DNA of 5,652 nucleotides, taken from CAZIWX01 sp964543125. GTDB lineage: Bacteria > Fidelibacterota > UBA8477. Every line of letters starts with the position of its first letter. Position 1 is the first letter of the stretch. Under the pieces are notes generated by a model. That model saw only the letters and a list, made by a program, of their open reading frames with translations, ran no database searches and was not told where the DNA came from. Below are positions 3,399-5,652 of this stretch, one piece after another. The translations under genes and the position numbers were made by a program. The stretch spans positions 1-5,652 of the forward strand of contig CAZIWX010000144.1 of NCBI GenBank assembly GCA_964543125.1. Reading direction: 5' to 3'.

Positions 3399-5652
3399 TT
3401 AGAGCAATTTGGGCTCGGAAATCTTCAGGCCGCTTTTCTTAAAGCAGACCGCCTTTCGGTACACGCGATGTGGGGGAAGATGAGAAACATCGCAGTCGAA
3501 AAGCACACTTAATACTTCATTCATCCGGATACTCAAAGTGTCAATAACTTTAGTATCGACCACCAAAGTATTGCTCATCAAACGCAAGCCGGAAACGTAA
3601 GGACGGGCATTCACCTCGATCCATTTCTGTTTGCGTTGACGCCGGATGGGAATAGCTGGCTGGGCTAAAAATTGTTTAATGCTCTTAGCCAGGGTTGAAA
3701 AGTCTTCAAAATCTTCAAATTCAATCTGATGCGTTAATCTGTCAACAATGGACGATATTGCCGGAATTCGTCCCGCAAACCATTGGGATTCATGCAATAT
3801 AATGCCCTGAGGCAGACGCTCACCGATCACGCTCAAAATCTCCGGCACGACTTCATATAGCTGAATATCCAGATACTCGGAATCTGAAGCATATCCCAAG
3901 GGCAGTGCCAGTCCCATGGACAACCGCGGTTTTTGATGGAATCCTTCGGAATGATAAACCGGCAAGCGGGTTTTTTGAATAGCATGTGTAAAAGCTTTCA
4001 ATACATCCAAATGTCCCATAAAACAACCCGTACCGGTTTTCCCATAGCGGATCCTTACCGTATACAGATCTGCGCCTTCATTGGCTTCCGAAGCCGGGCG
4101 CGGCGTTGATCCTGAAGCGTACTTGGCTGCTTGGAGTGCCTGTTGATATGCCGGTTCGGCATTGGTGGTGGCGCTGGTGGTGTGTTTGACTTCTTCCCGC
4201 ATGATTAACTGATCGAAATCACACACACCGCAAGCATGGCAACCATCCCGGCAATCGGTGAGCGTTGCTTCCCGGTAGGCTTTCTGGCGTTCACGCTGCA
4301 GGAATTTTTTCAAAAGCAGGGTATCGATATGGTCCCAGGGCAGGACTTCGGCCACCCCTATTTCCCGCAGATACCAATCCGCCGAGATTCCCGTGGCTTT
4401 AANNNNNNNNNNNNNNNNNNNNNNNNNNNNNNNNNNNNNNNNNNNNNNNNNNNNNNNNNNNNNNNNNNNNNNNNNNNNNNNNNNNNNNNNNNNNNNNNNN
4501 NNAAACCCAGCATGAAATAAAATTTTAAGACTTTCCAACCTTCTTGCAGTGCAATTTGCACTGACTCTCGCAAATCCTCATCACTGATTAGTTTGTTAAT
4601 GACCCGGCGCATCCGCCAAGTCCCCGCCTCCGGCGCGAACGTCAGGCCCGATTTTCGATATTGCCTGGCAAGCTTGGCAATATCATTGGTAAATGTGTCC
4701 AGCCGCATGGAAGGGAACGACACGGAAATATTCCGTTCGTCCAGAAACTCATGCAAACCTTCCATGGTTTGATGCAGACCGGTATAATCGGAAGTTGACA
4801 ATGACAACAAGGCCACTTCGTCATATCCGGTCGCTTCCAGTGTTGCCTTGGCCTGGTCGATCAGATCCTCCGGCTTGCGTTCCCGCACCGGCCGGTAGAT
4901 CATTCCGGCGTGACAAAACCGGCAGCCCTGTGTGCAACCCCGCATCACCTCCAGGGCAAACCGATCCTGGGTGGTCTTGATGGTCGGCATTACCGGTTTC
5001 GTGGGGTAGTATGATTGTTTCAGGTAGGGAATTTTCAGGACCTTAACCCGTTCCGGTACGCCTTCCCGGTTCGGTGTAATGGAACGGATTTTCCCATCAT
5101 CCTCGTAAGCTACATCGTAAAAACCGGGGATGTAAATACCATCGCCCAAAGCCAACAGATCAAAATAAATTGCTTCACGGGATTTACCCGCCCGCCGGCC
5201 GGCGCCAATCACCCGAACCACATCAGCCACGATTTCTTCGGCATCACCAATGACAACCACATCTAAAAATTCCGCCAGTGGTTCCGGATTATAGGCATTA
5301 GTGCCCCCGGCGATGATAAAACCGTGCTCATCATTACGGTCTTCGGTCCAGATTGGAATCCCCGCTAAATCCAGCATATTCAGGATATTGGTATAGAGTA
5401 AATCGTAGGGCAGTGTAAAGCCGATCACATCAAAATCAGCCAACGCATGCTTGGTTTCCAGACTGTGCAGCGGGATTTGATATTCGCGCAGTTCAGCTTC
5501 CATATCCACATCGGGTGCATAGACTCGCTCTGCCGCCAAATCCGCTTCCCGGTTAATGATGTGATACAGCATCTGAAACCCGTTATAGGGCATGGCGGTT
5601 TCGTACTTATCCGGGAAGGCCAGCGCAATGGTGCTATGCAACCCCCGCCAAT
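3399..5652 (-). CDS. B12-binding-type radical SAM protein fused to DUF2344 (TIGR03960/TIGR03936), 5' truncated and interrupted by a gap
   Basis: The frame is open to the right edge, so the N-terminus lies outside the window. The first part has the B12-binding-like domain typical of TIGR03960 (ALAFPDKYETAMPYNGFQML, then AGGTNAYNPEPLAEF and VIGDAEE). The radical SAM 4Fe-4S motif CTQGCRFC follows at 4913-4936. The sequence stops at KFYFMLG before the gap at 4403-4502. It resumes with ATGISADWYL and EVLPWDHID, a four-Cys cluster (DCRDGCHACGVC, 4221-4253), and a polar linker. DUF2344 begins near 4064 (YTVRIRYGKTG, MGHLDVLKAF, EGFHQKPRLSMGLALPLG) and runs to the TAA at 3399-3401. The two sides are in different frames only because the N run is not the true length. 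The reaction is unknown; linkage to RNase E/G and ribosomal protein genes in other bacteria suggests a link to RNA or ribosomes. Annotating two separate genes would be wrong. Confidence 0.9.
4403..4502. other. Assembly gap (100 N) inside the radical SAM gene
   Basis: Exactly 100 undetermined bases lie between the end of the radical SAM core and the start of the pre-DUF2344 region. To restore a single frame the true gap must leave remainder 2 on division by 3, which 100 does not. From my recollection of family architecture, well over 100 residues are missing, so the real gap is probably about 0.3-0.4 kb. Confidence 0.9.

Noticed and set aside
4358..4538. A frameshift or gene split between the radical SAM and DUF2344 parts.
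   Set aside because: The change of frame falls exactly at the 100-N run, whose length is arbitrary. Both sides are intact pieces of a single known fusion architecture.

Overview
The window looks like a scaffolded contig from a bacterium with roughly balanced base composition. It carries two runs of exactly 100 N (1176-1275 and 4403-4502), which are most likely assembly-gap placeholders. Gene content (a Na+/phosphate cotransporter next to PhoU, a single RNase E/G, and a B12-binding-type radical SAM protein fused to DUF2344) fits a free-living, probably uncultivated bacterium. The style of the intergenic repeats and the insert in the RNase G suggest, weakly, a lineage near the FCB group (Bacteroidetes/Calditrichaeota/Marinimicrobia-like). 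I cannot assign a phylum from sequence alone.

Layout. Bases 1-804 (+) hold the last 43 codons of a membrane protein, most likely a Na+/Pi cotransporter (NptA/PF02690 type), followed after 6 nt by a complete PhoU-family gene. Bases 805-1618 have no credible gene and form a dense mosaic of palindromic repeats: a 72/73-bp unit occurring in tandem and again further along, plus two diverged hairpin relatives. Bases 1619-3229 (-) encode a complete RNase G-type endoribonuclease. Bases 3230-3398 are an intergenic leader with a good extended -10 promoter for that gene. Bases 3399-5652 (-) encode the radical SAM/DUF2344 fusion, interrupted by a sequence gap and running off the right edge.

How it fits together. 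The left pair is a phosphate-uptake and regulation unit. The right pair (radical SAM-DUF2344, then RNase E/G) is a gene order seen in many bacteria, often with the ribosomal protein genes rplU-rpmA next; here those are absent, and the repeat block follows instead. The two units converge on the repeat block, so the repeats sit where two transcripts end. That position, the paired-arm changes between repeat copies and a short related palindrome inside the RNase G gene make the repeat family the most interesting part of the window. I see no CRISPR array, tRNA, rRNA, transposase or defence system, and most of the coding content is ordinary.
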